Below, in pieces: positions 61,673-64,000 of a stretch of 64,000 nucleotides of DNA. The stretch is from positions 4,898,001 to 4,962,000 of the forward strand of contig NC_015138.1 in assembly GCF_000176855.2 (NCBI RefSeq), given 5' to 3'. How positions within the stretch are numbered: position 1 is the stretch's first letter; each line of letters begins with the position of its first letter. Position numbers and translations under genes: made by a program. The notes beneath the pieces are model-generated. The model was not told the origin of the DNA. It saw only the letters and a list, made by a program, of their open reading frames with translations, and made no database searches. This DNA is from Paracidovorax avenae ATCC 19860 (lineage in GTDB: Bacteria; Pseudomonadota; Gammaproteobacteria; Burkholderiales; Burkholderiaceae_C).

Positions 61673-63862
61673 TCAGAACCTCCATCCCAGGCTGACCGCG
61701 ACGCTGCGGCCGTCGCCCGGCGAATAGCCCGAGGAGCCGCTGTCATACCACGCATAGACGTAGCGCCGGTTCGTCGCGTTGCGCACCTGCACGCCGACAT
61801 CCGCCGTGGGCGTGAGCTGCCAGGTGGCGCCCAGGTCCAGCAGTGCGTAGCGCCCCGCGCGGCCCTGGGTGTTGGTGCGGTCCAGGTAATAGTCGCCCTG
61901 GGCCGTCACCGTGGCCGACAGGCGCAACACCTCCGTGGCACGCACCTGCACGCCAGCGCTCGCCAGGTAGTGCGGCACGTTCTCGACCTCCCGGCCGGCG
62001 GTGTCCGGCGCGGACGGATCGGGCACGGTGATGCGCGCCACCTGGTGCGAATAGGCGATCCAGCCCGTCCAGCGCGCGCCCAGGCGAGCATTGAGCTGCG
62101 CGTCCCAGCCCGTGCGCCGCGTGCGCCCCACGTTGCCCAGCCCGCCGGGATCGGGCAGCCCGTCCACGCCGAGAACGCGCGCCACCTCGCCCGATGCGCG
62201 CTGCTGCCACGTGGCCACGCGCGCCTCCCAGCCCGGTGCAGGCTGCCAGCGCACACCCGTCTCCCATCCGTCGTTGATCGACGGGCCCAGGTCGCGCGCC
62301 TGCGTGCGGTAGGCATCGATGCCCGTGCCCACCTGGAAGGTGCGGCCCGCATTGGCATACAGCGTCACGCCCTCGCGCGCCGTCCAGGCCACGCTCAGCT
62401 TGGGCTGGCGGATGGTGCCGTAGCCGTGCATGCCGTAGCGCTGCCCCGTCAGCCGGTCGGTGAAATCCCCGCCCAGCCGGTCCACGCGCAGCGCCGGCAC
62501 GATGCGCAGCGACGCCACCGGCTGCACCACCGCCTGCACATACGCCCCCTGCGTATGCACGTCGAAATCCCAGTCCCGGAACTGCGAAGTGCGCACACGA
62601 TCGACCGTGCGCCAGCGCTGCGCGCCGTTGTCCTGCCACTGCGCGTCCACCCCGCCCTCCAGGGTGAACGCGTGCGCCCAGGCCACCGCGGGCCGCCACG
62701 TCAGCACGCCCGACAGCCCGCGCTGGTCCTCGTCGTTGTCGCGCTCCTGCTGCACGCCGGCCTGCGAAAACCGCACCCAGCGCTGGTTCTCATAGTGGTT
62801 GGCGTAGGCGCGCGCCGTCCACGACAGGCGCTCGGCCACTTGCGCGTCCCAATGCAGCCCCAACTGCCCCGTCTCGCGCGTGCTGTGGTCCGAGGACGAC
62901 CACGGCGGCGACCAGCGCGGCTGCGCCGCGGCCTGCTCGCGCGTCAGGTAGCCGGATTCATCCGCCGCGTTGCGGAAATATCGCGCCGTGAGGCCCGCGC
63001 GCCAGCCGCCGCCCGGATCGGTGTAGAACCACTTGCCCGAGAGCGCGCGCTGCGTGCCTTCCGCATGGTCGCGCCAGCCTTCGCCCGTGCGCCAGAACGC
63101 GCCGTAGTTCTGGCTCCAAGGCCCCGACTCGATGCCCTTGACCACCTGCACGTCGCGCGTGCCGAAGCTGCCCGCCGTGAGCGTCGCGCGGCCTTCGTTG
63201 CCGCCCGCGCGCGTGAGCACGTTCACGTTGCCCGCGATGTTGTTGAGCCCATAGCGCGGGTCGTTCGTGCCGCGCACCACCTCCACTGCCTCTATGTCGA
63301 GCGGGAACACCGCATCCAGGAACGGCATGCCGCCCGCGTTGTCGTTCGACGGGATGCCATCGATCAGCAGCTTGACCGCGTTCACCCGGCCCTCGCCATT
63401 GAAGCCGCGGAAGGAGAAGCGCCCTGCATCCACCCCCTGCCGGAACGGCGTGACCTGCACCCCGGGCGCGCGGCCCAACAGCTCCCAGGTGTGGTCCACG
63501 CGGGCATCCTGCAGCACCTCGCCGCCCACGATGTCCACCGACGTGGAGACGCTGCGCGCCGGCAGCGCGCCGCCGGGGCCCTCGCGCACTTCCACCGTTC
63601 CCAGCGTGAGCGCGGCACCGGCCTCCGCCGGAGCGGAGGTTGCCGCCGTGCCATGGCTGCCGGCGGCCCCGGGCACTTCCTGCCCCCAGGCCGCCAGCAC
63701 GGGAAGGGCCGCCAGCGCGGCCGGCGCCGAACGGCGCACTGCACGCCCGACGGCCACAGGCCATGGAAGCCGGAATACGGGAGAAGACGAAGAAGGAAAA
63801 GAAAAACGAAAAGACAAACGGAAGCGACGACGACGAAGCCGGTCCATATCCACCTCGTGCAA
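61673..63862 (-). CDS. TonB-dependent outer-membrane receptor
   Basis: 729 residues. An Arg-rich signal region is followed by a plug domain (LGTVEVREG; VTPFRQGVDAGRFSFRGFNG; LLIDGIPSNDNAGGMPFLDA; VEVVRGTNDPRYGLNNIAGN) and a beta-barrel of alternating aromatic strands ending in the outer-membrane Phe (SVAVSLGWRF). The plug and barrel are like those of siderophore/metal receptors; the substrate is not determinable. The start at 63862 gives an unusually long basic N-terminus; ATG 63847 is possible. It is transcribed with the PepSY gene. Confidence 0.93.
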   Translation of the reverse strand: MHEVDMDRLRRRRFRLSFRFSFPSSSSPVFRLPWPVAVGRAVRRSAPAALAALPVLAAWGQEVPGAAGSHGTAATSAPAEAGAALTLGTVEVREGPGGALPARSVSTSVDIVGGEVLQDARVDHTWELLGRAPGVQVTPFRQGVDAGRFSFRGFNGEGRVNAVKLLIDGIPSNDNAGGMPFLDAVFPLDIEAVEVVRGTNDPRYGLNNIAGNVNVLTRAGGNEGRATLTAGSFGTRDVQVVKGIESGPWSQNYGAFWRTGEGWRDHAEGTQRALSGKWFYTDPGGGWRAGLTARYFRNAADESGYLTREQAAAQPRWSPPWSSSDHSTRETGQLGLHWDAQVAERLSWTARAYANHYENQRWVRFSQAGVQQERDNDEDQRGLSGVLTWRPAVAWAHAFTLEGGVDAQWQDNGAQRWRTVDRVRTSQFRDWDFDVHTQGAYVQAVVQPVASLRIVPALRVDRLGGDFTDRLTGQRYGMHGYGTIRQPKLSVAWTAREGVTLYANAGRTFQVGTGIDAYRTQARDLGPSINDGWETGVRWQPAPGWEARVATWQQRASGEVARVLGVDGLPDPGGLGNVGRTRRTGWDAQLNARLGARWTGWIAYSHQVARITVPDPSAPDTAGREVENVPHYLASAGVQVRATEVLRLSATVTAQGDYYLDRTNTQGRAGRYALLDLGATWQLTPTADVGVQVRNATNRRYVYAWYDSGSSGYSPGDGRSVAVSLGWRF

Positions 63863-63938
63863 GCAGTGCCCGTCAGGTCCACGCGAGCGCGGCCATCGAC
63901 GGGAAAAAAGCGGGGAGACGAAAGGAGAAGGAAGACCT

Positions 63939-63980
63939 CTGCCGCGACAGGCGGCCCCGAGGGGCCAGCAAGCGCGGCAG
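63939..63980. repeat. Nested inverted repeat upstream of the TonB receptor
   Basis: Outer arms CTGCCGCG/CGCGGCAG and inner arms GGCCCC/GGGGCC share one centre. In minus-strand RNA this would be a large hairpin starting about 75 bases before the receptor start. There is no following T-run on either strand. It may be a leader structure, the end of a gene beyond the window, or a binding site. Confidence 0.45.
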
Positions 63981-64000
63981 CCCTGCCGGAAGAAAGGCAG

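Noticed and set aside
63863..64000. Cobalamin riboswitch before the TonB receptor
   Set aside because: Minus-strand sequence has GCAGGGCTGCC-like pieces but not the B12-box core, and the segment is short and cut by the window edge.
1..64000. CRISPR arrays, tRNA, rRNA or prophage genes
   Set aside because: No regularly spaced repeats, no tRNA-like cloverleaf sequence, and no integrase or phage structural genes were seen on either strand.

Overview
The window is GC-rich and almost completely coding. It looks like a chromosome segment of a betaproteobacterium of the Comamonadaceae, most likely Acidovorax. This is inferred from the flagellar gene order, the protein sequences and the strong C/G third-position codon bias; no database search was run. 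About 47 kb (1-46599) is one continuous flagellar and chemotaxis region. The remainder is a metabolic and transport region.

Layout. 1-9641 (minus strand) carries fliF-G-H-I-J-K and fliL-M-N-O-P (fliP is cut by the window edge): MS ring, switch/C-ring, export ATPase complex, hook-length control and export gate. fliE (plus) is divergent from fliF. 10320-12571 (minus) carries fliD, fliS and fliT (cap and chaperones). 12781-16073 holds two closely related flagellin genes head to head. 16284-23970 (plus) is a four-gene sugar-modification block: a DegT-type aminotransferase, an ATP-grasp/HAD fusion, a methyltransferase and a 1464-residue methyltransferase/glycosyltransferase. It is probably a flagellin glycosylation island. 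24112-33644 (plus) is motAB, cheYZ, flhBAF, an flhG-like gene without a P-loop, and fliA (sigma-28). 33760-35460 (minus) is flgN, flgM and flgA. 35708-46599 (plus) is flgBCDEFGHIJKL (rod, hook, rings, junction), followed by a degenerate EAL/HDOD protein.

Regulation visible in the sequence. Four sigma-28 type promoters with an 11-base spacer fit TAAAGTTT-N11-GCCGATAA: upstream of motA, fliS, one of the flagellins, and flgM. Clear hairpin terminators lie after fliE, fliT and cheZ, between convergent fliA and flgN, and unexpectedly between flgH and flgI.

47915-57249 is a MocR-type regulator divergent from a tightly packed run of exporters and PLP or metabolite enzymes (LysE, EamA, aminotransferase, GST, PhzF, VOC, LysE, threonine-dehydratase-like), then a histidine phosphatase. 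A creatininase-family hydrolase (minus) follows. A methyl-accepting chemotaxis protein has its own AT-rich leader. The window ends with a TonB-dependent receptor and a PepSY membrane protein with a His-rich loop (minus), probably a metal or metallophore uptake pair.

Most notable points: the inverted flagellin duplication with only one recognisable sigma-28 promoter and long identical tracts; the adjacent sugar-modification island with unusual fusion proteins; and the MocR-associated export/PLP gene cluster.
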